In this document: positions 50,880 to 60,644 of the stretch, in pieces
Layout of the letters: each line of letters opens with the position of its first letter
Numbering within the stretch: position 1 is the first letter of the stretch
Source: Cordylochernes scorpioides
Lineage: Eukaryota > Arthropoda > Arachnida > Pseudoscorpiones > Chernetidae
Assembly: GCA_030710605.1 (NCBI GenBank)
Contig: CP092863.1
Span: 139,203,882-139,267,881 of the forward strand
Length of the DNA: 64,000 bases
Reading direction: 5' to 3'
Notes under the pieces: model-generated
Databases searched by the model: none
The model's input: the letters and a program-made list of their open reading frames with translations, nothing else
What the model was told of the DNA's origin: nothing
Program-made: the position numbers and the translations under genes

Positions 50880-52245
50880 TACAAAGCAATAACGCGTCAT
50901 CTATATACAACGAATGAAGACATTAAAACGCGAATGTTTCTTTTTACAAATAAATCAAACTTCTACTGTCCTTACTGCGATGAAAGGACAGTAGAAGTTT
51001 GATTTATTTGTGGAAAGAAACATTCGCGTCTTAATGTCTTTATTCGTTATATATAGAGGACGCGTTATTACTTGGTATTAATTTATACCTAACTTGACTT
51101 TATTGTTTGCGGAAGAACATTGCTCGATGCATATATTTAAATGTAATTTTACTGTCCTAAAAGCTTATGTCCATAGTTTGATTAAATACCATTTCTAAGA
51201 TTCCACCCTTCAGTGTAACATATAAAAGCAGAATGATCCAATACAGTATTAGAGTTCTAAAGAAGCGGTCTGGTAGATTAAAAATTGGTGAAACCGTTGG
51301 GAGGATTCATCACTGATGAACCAAGCCCTTCCAATATATTTTTCATCGCAGTAAGGACAGTAGAAGTTTGATTTATGTTTAAAAGAAACATTCGTGTCGT
51401 AATGTCTTTATTTGTTATAACTTAAATATACCCCATCTTTATGATGTATTAGCACGTCATCGGTAATTAGAAATTTAAACTATTTTTGGTACATATGTTT
51501 CTTTTGAAATAAAACAATTAATACTGTAATGATAAAATGTGATTGAAGGCCTGACTCATCAGTGGTGAACCCTCCCAGCGGTTTCGCCAGTTTAATCTAC
51601 ACTGTAATCTGTAATATTGAACTTGGTTACATATAAAAGGATTTAAACGCACGAATGTTTCCCCTATACATAATACAAACTTCTACTGTCCTTACTGCGT
51701 TGAAAAAATATATGGGAGGGCTTGGCTCATCGGTGGTGCAGAATCGTCCAATACAGTATTAGAGCTCTGAGAAGCGGTCTGGTGGGTTAAATTGGCGAAA
51801 CCGCTGGGAGGGTTCACCACTGATGAGCCAAGCCCTCCCAATATATTTTTTCATTGCAGTAAGGACAGTAGAAGTTTGTATTATGTATAGGGGAAACATT
51901 CTTGCGTTTATATCCTTTCCTTTTATATGTATAGATGGCGCGTTATTGCTTTGTGTTAATTGAACTTGGTTGTTTATTACAGCGGTATGGTAGATTAAAC
52001 TGGCGAAACCGTTAGGAGGATTCACCACTGATGAGTCAGGCCCTCCCATTAATTTATCATTACAGTAAGGACAATAGAAATTGTTTTATTTTAAAAAATA
52101 AGCATACGCGCTTAAAGTAGTTTAATAGTAATTAAAATATTATAATAGTCAAATATTCTATTAGAAAAGGCCTGGCTCATCAGTGGTTGTCCCTCCCAGC
52201 GGTTTCGCCAGTTTAATCTACCATACTGCTGTTATCTCTAGAAAT
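50880..52245. mobile_element. Cluster of GGGAGGG foldback elements
   Basis: 50,885-51,085 is a near-perfect hairpin centred on GATGAAAGGACAGTAGAAG. A minus copy follows to 51,420, a short forward piece at 51,490-51,610, then a second large hairpin at 51,640-51,960 whose arms include TATGGGAGGGCTTGGCTC and CAAGCCCTCCCAATATATTT. Another hairpin follows to 52,240. Several rounds of nested or snapback duplication are likely. ORFs here are by-products. Confidence 0.75.
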
Positions 52246-52302
52246 TGTTAACCAATTAATAGATTTAAAAAAAAAGTAGTGTTAATAGAGTATTTTCATA
52301 AT

Positions 52303-52545
52303 TTATTTTATGGCTAGAGGAAGCTCTATTGCTGATAGTTTCATAGTATGAATGGTATTGAAACTGTAGCGTTTTCTGGTGTCCATAATTATAACACGGA
52401 GGTCCTGGGGGTCGCAGACGAAGCTAACGAGGTAGTCGGCTGCCAAAGAATAATCCTGACGACAAAAGAGCGTCTGTCCTCCACAGAACAAAACCCCACC
52501 AACAATGTCGCAATGTCCCACGTCACTTCCTCTTACCGGTGATAA
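52303..52545 (-). other. Coding-like segment, possible terminal exon
   Basis: Minus strand, about 79 codons open to TAA near 52,303 (residues GHCDIVGGVLFCGGQTLFCR, AADYLVSFVCDPQDLRVII). A CCATTCTGAG acceptor-like site with a pyrimidine-rich stretch lies upstream. The plus strand is also open for 64 codons, so the direction is not secure. Unrecognised family. GC content and codon use stand out from the AT-rich flanks. Confidence 0.35.
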
Positions 52546-52675
52546 AACTCAGAATGGACATTGAAAAAAAATGAAAGAAGAGATTTTGGGGTCATTGATA
52601 TTATAGAGTGTTATTTGACACTTCTTTTTCTACAATGTTTTTTATCTCTCCATTTATGATTATTTATTTTTTTAT

Positions 52676-52965
52676 TATTATCCCTAGTACACGTGGTACA
52701 GGCAATGTTAATCATGGTTGGCGAATGCTTTTACTGTAAGTGCACCACATGTCTACACATGTGAAAAGAAAGTTAGACTTTGTGTGTGCACTTATAAATA
52801 TGCCAGAGCTCTGTTTGGTTACTTACACTCGCTGGTGGGGTTGGACTTTTGTAAGAATCGAGGGGCATTGGAGCATTTTTTTCTTCTTTTAATTAGAAAA
52901 GTGCCCAATGCGGGATTCGATCCCGGGTCGTAGCAGTCGAAAACCAATGGTTTAGATCATAGTTT
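52676..52965 (-). mobile_element. tRNA-derived SINE, near full length
   Basis: B box intact on the minus strand (GGGATCGAATCCCG at about 52,911-52,925). Body as at 24.6 kb, with a short deletion after ACACATGTGAAAAG. The tail is the TTATTATTATCC run. Confidence 0.8.
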
Positions 52966-53139
52966 TCACAAATTATGCGGCGCTGAGTTTGTTTATACAA
53001 AAATTGTAATGCATTGATAAAGGTTTGGCATTCAGTCGCGACCGAAATATTAGAAAATAAATCTTTTATTATATCCAATATATGCCTTTTTATTATCTAA
53101 TTATATATATAACAATTTATCCTCTTATACCTTCCTTTT

Positions 53140-53200
53140 TTTTTACTCCTGTAGAAGGACAAAATAGCCCGAAAGCTTGGATAAATAAAAAACCTTTCAA
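53140..53200 (+). repeat. Class-2 hammerhead-like hairpin
   Basis: CCTGTAGAAGGACAAAATAG, then CCCGAAAGCTTGGATAAATA. Stem II pairs weakly. Confidence 0.35.
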
Positions 53201-53213
53201 GAAACTCTTCGTC

Positions 53214-53450
53214 TCACGATTTTGTTCTTTTGATAATTTCTCCGCTATTCTTTGGATTTATCCTATTTGCATAGAATATTACATATTTGAATCCCCAGTA
53301 CTGGGTGAAATGCAGGTAATCTGGGAGTGTAAGGGCCAACATGGCGTCCCATATTCTGTCTTCCGTAGTTCCGGTGGAAGCATGCAGACGAACACCTGGC
53401 CCCGCCATATTTGCATATTTACATCTCCCTCCATTCTGAAAATACACCCC
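53214..53450. other. Anonymous GC-richer segment, open on both strands
   Basis: The minus strand is open for 77 codons (residues HASTGTTEDRIWDAMLALTL) and the plus strand through residues such as EMQVIWECKGQHGVPYSVFR. A TATTTTCAG on the minus strand could be an acceptor. No family is recognised on either strand. Confidence 0.25.
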
Positions 53451-53459
53451 GATATAACA

Positions 53460-54178
53460 ATTATCGATACAGTAGAACTACCTCTCTGTATAGGCCAACA
53501 CCTAGTTGCAGAGCCAAAGTGTTCTTTAGGGTAAGATGTGTCCTCTTATCGGAGAGTTGCTGCAGTAGAACTACCTCTCTGTAAAGGACAACACCTAGTT
53601 ACAGAGCCAAAGTGTCCTTTAGGGAGAGGTGTCCTCTTACCAGAGAGTTGCTACAGTAGAACTACCTCTCTGTAAATACAACACCTAGTTACAGAGCCAA
53701 AATGTCCTTTAGAGAGAAGTGTCCTCTTACCAGGGAGTTGTTACAGTAGAACTACCTCTCTGTAAAGTACACCTAGTTACAGAGCCTAAATGTCCTTTAG
53801 AGAGATATGTCCTCTTACCAGAGAGTTGCTACAGTTGAACTACCTCTCTGTAAAGGACAACACCTAGTTTCAGAGCCAAAATGTCCTTTAGAGAGAGATG
53901 TCCTCTTACCAGAGAGTTGCTACAGTAGAACTACCTCTCTGTAAAGTACACCTAGTTACAGAGCCAAAGTGTCCTTTAGAGAGAGATGTCCTCTTACCAG
54001 AGAGTTGCTACAGTAGAACTACCTCTCTGTAAAGTACACCAAGTTACAGAGCCAAAGTGTCCTTTAGAGAGAGATGTCCTCTTACCAGAGAGTTGCTACA
54101 GTAGAACTACCTCTCTGTAAAGGACAACACCTAGTTACAGAGCTAAAATGTCCTTTAGAGAAAGGTGTCCTCTTACTG
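53460..54178. repeat. About 90-bp tandem array, 8 units
   Basis: Units run from ACAGTAGAACTACCTCTCTG through CTAGTTACAGAGCCAAA and GTCCTCTTACCAGAGAGTTG. Starts at about 53,471, 53,565, 53,655, 53,745 and 53,833, then two more near 53,930 and 54,010, and a last one near 54,100. The units contain complementary CCTCTCTGTAA / TTTAGAGAGAGG blocks, so each may fold into a hairpin. CGATATAA occurs on both sides of the array, a possible remnant duplication. Confidence 0.9.
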
Positions 54179-54199
54179 GAAAGAAACTAATTGGTGAAA

Positions 54200-54404
54200 A
54201 TGACAATTTTGACGATATAAATTGTTCATTGTAGGGAAGTGTCCACTAGTAGGAGTTTTCTTTCATGTTCTACTGTACTGATACCATGCTCGATCCTATG
54301 GTTTGTTGGATTATGATGGATCATTCTATCTTTGTCCAATAGGATGGACTTCCCAGCTGTTTTCGTTTACCACAATACCCATAATCAGTAAAACGCTTTT
54401 AATA
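54200..54404. other. No recognised feature
   Basis: Short single-copy-looking spacer between an array and a SINE. Confidence 0.3.
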
Positions 54405-54695
54405 TTCCTAGTACACGTGATACAGGCCATGATAATCATAGTAGTTAGTGACTGATTCTACTGTAAGTACACCACATATCTACACATGTAGAAATAAGTT
54501 CGACTTTCGCACTATACGTATACCAAAGCCCTGTTTAGTTACTTGCACTCACTGGTGGGTTTGGACTTTTGTAAGAATCGGGGTCAATTGAAATATGTTT
54601 TCTTCAGAAAAAAAAAGTGCCCAGTTCGGGATTCGATCCTGGGTAGTGGCTGTCAAAAATTGATGGTTTATACCACTGCTTCACCAACCTCAGTA
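54405..54695 (-). mobile_element. tRNA-derived SINE, near full length
   Basis: Minus-strand copy with a B-box-like GGATCGAATCCCG (about 54,638-54,650) and the full body to TACACGTGATACAG. Confidence 0.8.
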
Positions 54696-54783
54696 AAACC
54701 CTAGAGAAGATTCCTTATAATGGACACAAGCTTTTTCTAACTCGAGCGTCCATTTTGTTATTTATCGTCTATTTAACGGTAAT

Positions 54784-55965
54784 GTTGTTGTTGTTGTGTC
54801 CAATGAAGAGCCTCAGATGTCTCCGTACATCTCTATCACAGCAGTCACAATGTTTTCTATCTTGGGTTTGTAAAGTTCTCGGTCCATATCAATTTTCTGT
54901 TGTTGTTGTCGTGTCCAATGAAGAGCCTCAGATGTCCCCATGCATCTCTATCACAGCAATGTTCTCTATTTTGGGTGTGTAAAGTTCTGGGCCCATGTCA
55001 ATTCTCTGTTGTTGTTGTTGTCGTGTCCAATGAAGAGCCTCAGATGTCTCCGTACATCTCTATCACAGCAATGTTCTCTATTTTGGGTGTGTAAAGTTCT
55101 GGGCCCATGTCAATTCTCTGTTGTTGTTGTTGTCGTGTCCAATGAAGAGCCTCAGATGTCTCCGTACATCTCTATCACAGCAATGTTCTCTATTTTGGGT
55201 GTGTAAAGTTCTGGGCCCATGTCAATTCTCTGTTGTTGTTGTTGTCGTGTCCAATGAAGAGCCTCAGATGTCTCCATGCATCTCTATCACAGCAATGTTC
55301 TCTATCTTGGGTGTGTAAAGTTCTGGGTCCATGTCAAATTTCTGTTGTTGTCGTGTCCAATGAAGAACCTCAGATGTCTCCGTACATCTCTATCACAGCA
55401 GCAGCAATGTCCACTATCTTGGGTGTGTAAATTTCTGGGTACATGTAAAATTTCTGTTGTTGTTGTCGTGTCCAATGAAGAGCCTCAGATGTCTCCATGC
55501 ATCTCTATCACAGCAATGTTCTCTATTTTGGGTGTGTAAAGTTCTGGGCCCATGTCAATTCTCTGTTGTTGTTGTTGTCGTGTCCAATGAAGAGCCTCAG
55601 ATGTCTCCGTACATCTCTATCACAGCAATGTTCTCTATTTTGGGTGTGTAAAGTTCTGGGCCCATGTCAATTCTCTGTTGTTGTTGTCGTGTCCAATGAA
55701 GAGCCTCAGATGTCTCCGTACATCTCTATCACAGCATTGTTCTCTATTCTGGGTGTGTAAAGTTCTGGGTCCATATCAATTTTCTTTTGTTGTTTTCGTG
55801 TCCAATGAGGAGCCTCAGATGTCCCCATGCATCTCTATCACAGCAGTCGCAATGTCCTCTAACTTGGGTGTGTAAAGTTCTGGGTCCATGTCAATTTTCT
55901 GCAAGGCTGCGGCCATTGCTGGGCATGAGAATATGCGGGGAGGTGTTAGTTCCACACCAAGACAG
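54784..55965 (-). mobile_element. Retroposon made of 10 tandem LINE tails, TSD-bounded
   Basis: Minus-strand sense: a unique 5' part starting CTGTCTTGGTGTGGAACT, then ten units of about 107-115 bp. Each encodes the LINE C-terminus (IDMGPELYTPKIE-type residues), a stop and a CACGACAACAACAACAGAG tail. An exact 13-bp duplication, ATTTAACGGTAAT, lies at 54,771-54,783 and 55,966-55,978. The 5' boundary is identical to the five-unit locus at 28.9 kb. The many plus-strand ORFs are antisense by-products. Confidence 0.88.
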
Positions 55966-56002
55966 ATTTAACGGTAATTAAAGTCGTATATAAGGAAAGG
56001 AG

Positions 56003-56270
56003 CAGTTAATAAGTGAAAGGGAAACTACCTTTGCATAAAATTGGATCAAATCATTTTGCTCTGGAGGCTCTGTTGTCTAGGACGACAAAGAATATTGCAA
56101 TACATGTCCCTGTACAAGAGAAGAAACAATAAGAAAAGAGAGCCGTATGTAAATAGATATGTAAATGAAGATGTATGTAAATAACTAACTCATCTTTTCT
56201 AAGCAATTATACAACTGGGTGAATCCTGTGTAGGGCTTAGATGTCCAATAAAAGGCTTGTTGTTGTTGTT
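56003..56270 (+). mobile_element. 5'-truncated LINE 3' end with TSD
   Basis: About 55 codons open to a TAA near 56,180 (residues IKLDQIILLWRLCCLGRQRI), then a 3' UTR with GAATCCTGTGTAGGGC, AATAAAAGG and a (TTG)n tail. Flanked by ATAAGGAAAGGAG and ATAAGGAAGGGAG (12 of 13 identical). Its UTR resembles that of the 22.8-kb LINE. Confidence 0.75.
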
Positions 56271-56490
56271 ATAAGGAAGGGAGTAGCCAGAAGTGAAATT
56301 TGCGTTATTTTAACGCTAGGTGTACAATTTATTGTTCTACCATCCATTCTTTCTGTCCCCATCAGAAACGCGACATGTGACACTATCATAACTCCACCAG
56401 GACATGAAGTATCGGATTACACAGATCTGACTCATCTCTAGACATTCCTTTAGACCCATTACTTGATACCTCACAAACATTTCTCTATGC

Positions 56491-56697
56491 CAGGGGTCGG
56501 TAAACTGCGGTTCGCGAACCACATGTTGCTCTTTGGATGTGAAGCTGCGGTTCTTTATATAGTTCCATACGTAAATATTATTTATACAATTACTATTTAT
56601 TGTTGGCAAGAAAAAAAATTGTGGCTCTTTAAAAACTTTGGAATTTTGTAAATTATAATTTTTGACGCTTCCGACTCAAAAGGTTGCCGGACGCCTG
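56491..56697. mobile_element. hAT-type MITE
   Basis: Begins CAGGGGTCGGTAAACTGCGG, then TTCGCGAACCACATGTTGCT, and ends AAAAGGTTGCCGGACGCCTG. These termini are characteristic of a widespread hAT group. The 207-bp element has no ORF. No clear 8-bp TSD. Confidence 0.75.
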
Positions 56698-56702
56698 TTC
56701 TA

Positions 56703-57292
56703 GATTCATCTCTTGATACCTCGCAGACATTCCTTCAGACCCATCTCTTGATACCTCGCAGACATTCCTTCAGACCCATCTCTTGATACCTCGCAGACAT
56801 TCCTTCAGACCCATCTCTTGATACCTCGCAGACATTCCTTCAGACCCATCTCTTGATACCTCGCAGACATTCCTTTAGACCCATCTCTTGATACCTCGCA
56901 GACATTCCTTCAGACCGATCTATTGATACCTCGCAGACATTCCTTCAGACCCATCTCTTGATACCTCGCAGACATTCCTTCAGACCCATCTCTTGATACC
57001 TCGCAGACATTGCTTCAGACCCATCTCTTGATACCTCGCAGACATTGCTTCAGACCCATCTCTTGATACCTCGCAGACATTCCTTCAGACCCATCTCTTG
57101 ATACCTCGCAGACATTCCTTCAGACCCATCTCTTGATACCTCGCAGACATTGCTTCAGACCCATCTCTTGATACCTCGCAGACATTCCTTCAGACCCATC
57201 TCTTGATACCTCTCAGACATTCCTTCAGACCCATCTCTTGATACCTCGCAGACATTCCTTCAGACCCATCTCTTGATACCTCGCTGCTCTAG
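56703..57292. repeat. 35-bp minisatellite, about 17 units
   Basis: Unit: CATCTCTTGATACCTCGCAG then ACATTCCTTCAGACC. Very homogeneous, with rare G-for-C changes in TTGCTTCAG. A single older unit lies at about 56,458-56,485, before the hAT element, so the hAT copy probably inserted into the array edge. Confidence 0.95.
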
Positions 57293-57424
57293 ACATTCTT
57301 ATAATTGTAGTTCTTGAAAGTGATCGCACTCCGATGGTTCTAGACACCCCTCTAGACATCTATTTTGAAACCTGATGTAATTTTCTATTCTCCTTTGACG
57401 GGGTATAATAACTGATATAAAAAT

Positions 57425-58310
57425 ATTCCTAAAACACAGTTTTAGACACCAATAGCTGTCCTAGACAGCTCTAGGCATATCTCTGAGCACAACCTTTGAC
57501 ATAGGCAATCTAGATACGGTTCTATTTACCTATGTTAATTTAGAACTTTCGATTCACCTCTCTTTTCTAGACCTATCTATAAAAACAGTTTTAGACACCA
57601 ATAGCTGTCCTAGACACAGCTCTAGGCCTATATCTGATCACAACTTTTGACATAGGCGATCTAGATACGGTTCTATTTACCTATGTTAATTTTGAACTTT
57701 CGATTCACCTCTCTTTTCTAGACCTATCTATAAAAACAGTTTTAGACATTAATAACTGTCCCAGACACAGCTCTAGGCCTATATCTGATCACAACTTTTG
57801 ACATAGGCGATCTAGATACGGTTCTATTTACCTATGTTAATTTAGAACTTTCGATTCACCTCTCTTTTCTAGACCTATCTATAAAAACAGTTTTAGACAC
57901 CAATAGCTGTCCTAGACACAGCTCTAGGCCTATATCTGAGCACAATTTCGATATAGGCGGTCTAGATACGGTTCTATGTAAATCGAAAAATTTTGATTCA
58001 CCTCTCTGTTCTAGACCTATCTATAAACACAGATTTAGACATTAATAACTGTCCTAGACACAGCTCTAGGCCTATATCTGATCACAACTTTTGACATAGG
58101 CGATATAGATACGGTTCTATGTTAATCGAGAAATTTTGATTCACCTCTCTGTTCTAGACCTATCTATAAGCACTGTTTTAGACATTAATAACTGTCCTAG
58201 ACAGCTCTAGGAATATCTCTGAGCACAATTTCGATATAGGCGATTTAGATACGGTTCTATGTTAATCGAAAACTTTTTATCGGCTCTCTGTTCTAGACCT
58301 ATCCACGAAA
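57425..58310. repeat. 140-151-bp tandem array, 6 units
   Basis: CAGTTTTAGACA blocks at about 57,437, 57,588, 57,737, 57,888, 58,030 and 58,172. Units include CTAGACACAGCTCTAGGCCT and ATAGATACGGTTCTAT. The later units are shorter and more diverged. Units are rich in TCTAGA-like palindromes. Confidence 0.92.
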
Positions 58311-58358
58311 TCTTTCTTGAGATATATCTAATGGTTCCTCTATAAAAAGATATAGAAA

Positions 58359-58566
58359 TACACTCATGGACAAAACTTAAGGAAGTTATACCTTTAGCAT
58401 GCATATCGGGATTGAGACAATAACTCTGAAATATACTAGTATTAGTGAACATTATTGAAGACACACGAGATAACTGTGAACAAAATTGCTTCTGTCTCCT
58501 TCAAAAGAACAGACAACCGGCGATATCAAATACTTACCACTTCCATAAGTTTTGTCCATGAGTGTA
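58359..58566 (-). mobile_element. M1 MITE, single unit
   Basis: Complete: TACACTCATGGACAAAACTT to TTTTGTCCATGAGTGTA, TA at both ends, one unit in minus orientation. Confidence 0.85.
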
Positions 58567-58653
58567 TATATATAAAATCTAGGAGATCTCGAGGTAGTTT
58601 GGTTTAGACAGGAAATAGTGTCGTTTTTTGAAATAGCTTCAAAAACCTTACAG

Positions 58654-58853
58654 ATAATCTTTATGTCTGTGCGTACTTTGGATCAAATGTTTCCAGAACC
58701 TACCAATTTAGCAACGTAAGTGATGACCTCACTAAAGTTTCCTCTGTCCAGACAATGGGTACTGTAACCCCATATCTTCCTACAGCTGAGACAATATGTC
58801 TATATCCATTCTGGAGCGGCGGTTCAGTTTCAAGGGATAACTTTACAGTTTAA
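58654..58853 (+). CDS. Possible host terminal exon
   Basis: An AAAACCTTACAG acceptor-like site is followed by two bases and 66 codons ending in TAA at 58,851-58,853 (residues NLYVCAYFGSNVSRTYQFSN, TVTPYLPTAETICLYPFWSG). The frame is already open for a few codons before the AG, so splicing is not required. Within it, AAC|GTAAGT and CTTCCTACAG could serve as an alternative short intron that keeps an open frame. Unrecognised protein; no repeat relationship seen. Confidence 0.4.
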
Positions 58854-58993
58854 AAAGGAGAAACTTAAGCCATCGTATTTTTTAACCATGTTTAGCAAAT
58901 TTACCAACATTGATCGGTTCTTAATTCATGTTGGTTGCCTTATGACTATCATAGAATATTGAAAAGGTGAAAAACAAAGTCATTGTCTTACAA

Positions 58994-59212
58994 TACACTC
59001 ATGAACAAAATTTGCAGATGTGGAAACTCTTTGATGTCGTCGGTCGTCTTTTTTTTTTTTTTTTTTTTTTTTTTAAGGAGACAGTGACAATTTTGTTTAT
59101 ACTTGGTTATCTTGTGTGTCTTCAATAAAGGTCACATCTTTCAGAGTTATTATCTGAATCCCGATATACATGCTAAAAGGTACAACTTCCTTAAGTTTTG
59201 TCTATGAGAGTG
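58994..59212 (+). mobile_element. M1 MITE, single unit
   Basis: TACACTCATGAACAAAATTT to TTTTGTCTATGAGAGTG, with a T run of about 28 bases in the left part and a small deletion in GGTCACTGTAATATC. Confidence 0.8.
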
Positions 59213-59434
59213 TTTTAAATATTCAATTAATTTTTTTCATTAATATTTAAAGAGAGATATATAGACACATCCAGATTCCTTAAGCGCACAGAACGCCAAC
59301 TACCCGGGCTGTCCAGCTCACCAGTATGGACTAGTGTTGAGTACTTTTACTCGCGTCCTTAGTGGATTGCCGAGTTGAACCAGTTGACAAGGAATTTTCA
59401 TGCTGATGATGAGTCTGGGAAGCAATTCAATACA

Positions 59435-59755
59435 TACACTCATGAACAAAGTTTAAGGAAGTTGTACCTTTCAGCATGTATATCGGGGTTCAGACAATAA
59501 CTCTGAAAGATATTACAGTGACCTTTATTGAAGACACACGAGATAGCCAAGTGTGAACAAAACTTAAGGAAGTTGTACCTTTCAGCATGTATATCGGGAT
59601 TCAGACAATAACTCTGAAATATATTACACTGACCTTTATTGAAGACACACGAGATAACCAGGTGTGTACAAAATTGACTCTGCTTCCTTTTTAAAAAATA
59701 GACGATCGACGACATCAAAGACTTTCCACTACCTTAAGTTTTGTTCATGAGTGGA
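59435..59755 (-). mobile_element. M1 MITE with 2-unit array
   Basis: TACACTCATGAACAAAGTTT to TTTTGTTCATGAGTG. Two 111-bp units in minus orientation, right terminal base(s) altered. Confidence 0.8.
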
Positions 59756-59924
59756 TTCGGTTACAATATTGAATACTTCCGGTCTCTCCTAGAGGTGGTC
59801 TCTCATTGGAGTTTGGATGATATCAGATCAATTTATGATTTTCCAATGGTAGTCTCTTGCTTATTAGACCAATAAGTCATAGAGGATGTTACTGCAAAGT
59901 GTAGGATTACCCAATAAACACGAT

Positions 59925-60215
59925 TTTTTTTAATTAAGTAAATTTCTACTATCCATACTGCGATGACAAATATCGGAAGGTCCTGGCTCATCAGTAGTGA
60001 ACCCTCCCAGCGGTTTCGCCAGTTTAATCTACCATACCGGCTTTTTAGAGCTCTACTATTGTATTCGACGATTCTGTGCTTATATATATCTGACATTGTA
60101 GGTTGGAATGTTGTGGTTATGGTATTTAATCAAAATATGGACATAAGCTTTGATGGCAATAGAATTACCTGTGAATTTTTTGCATTGAGCAATTAATTTC
60201 CGCAAACAATTCATA
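59925..60215 (+). repeat. GGGAGGG foldback-family copy, long form
   Basis: AAATTTCTACTATCCATACTGCG, split here as family head, then GGTCCTGGCTCATCAGTAG, CCTCCCAGCGGTTTCGCCAG and TTTTGCATTGAGCAATTAAT. Confidence 0.6.
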
Positions 60216-60224
60216 CAATGGGGA

Positions 60225-60395
60225 AAAAAACGCGTCCGTAGTTAGCTTTTCTTGATTAATCAAGAATGGGGTATTTGGCCAATTCTGGAATAATTGAAAA
60301 ATCAGCGAGAATAGTTGATATTTATTCCGATAGATCGCGCAAGCCATCAGCAACTTTCATTTGCACGATAAGGAGATGTCTTTTTCATAATTCAT
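60225..60395 (+). repeat. Hammerhead-element arm truncated within the ribozyme region
   Basis: Starts GGGGAAAAAAACGCGTCCG, which resembles the GAAACGCGT end of the hammerheads, then TTTTCTTGATTAATCAAGAA and the block shared with 1-130. The upstream half of the hammerhead is absent. Confidence 0.45.
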
Positions 60396-60644
60396 ACAAT
60401 GACAGTTAGGTGTTTACTATTGTATTTTGTTAGTTTACTTTCCACTTTGTGACATAAGTACTCCGCAAGAAAGAGGAAAAAGACGGTCGTGTTGTGTTTG
60501 ACGTCATAAGGCCGTGGGTTTTTCCAAGATGGGGATACCACCACCAGGCCAAACCATCACGTTCTGTTATTCGACCTCCTAATGCTGCAACTGCCTTCTC
60601 AGATTCCGCAAATAATCATCTACAATTCGGGGAGCAATCTCATG

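Noticed and set aside
53467..54170. TSD around the 90-bp array
   Set aside because: CGATATAA occurs on both sides but is only 8 bp, AT-rich and not at exact array edges; too weak to claim.
54755..55981. Plus-strand ORFs over the 54.8-kb array as genes
   Set aside because: They are antisense translations of the LINE-tail units; the sense reading on the minus strand has a stop in every unit.
56703..57292. CRISPR array
   Set aside because: Units are contiguous tandem repeats without distinct spacers, no cas genes exist, and the genome is eukaryotic.
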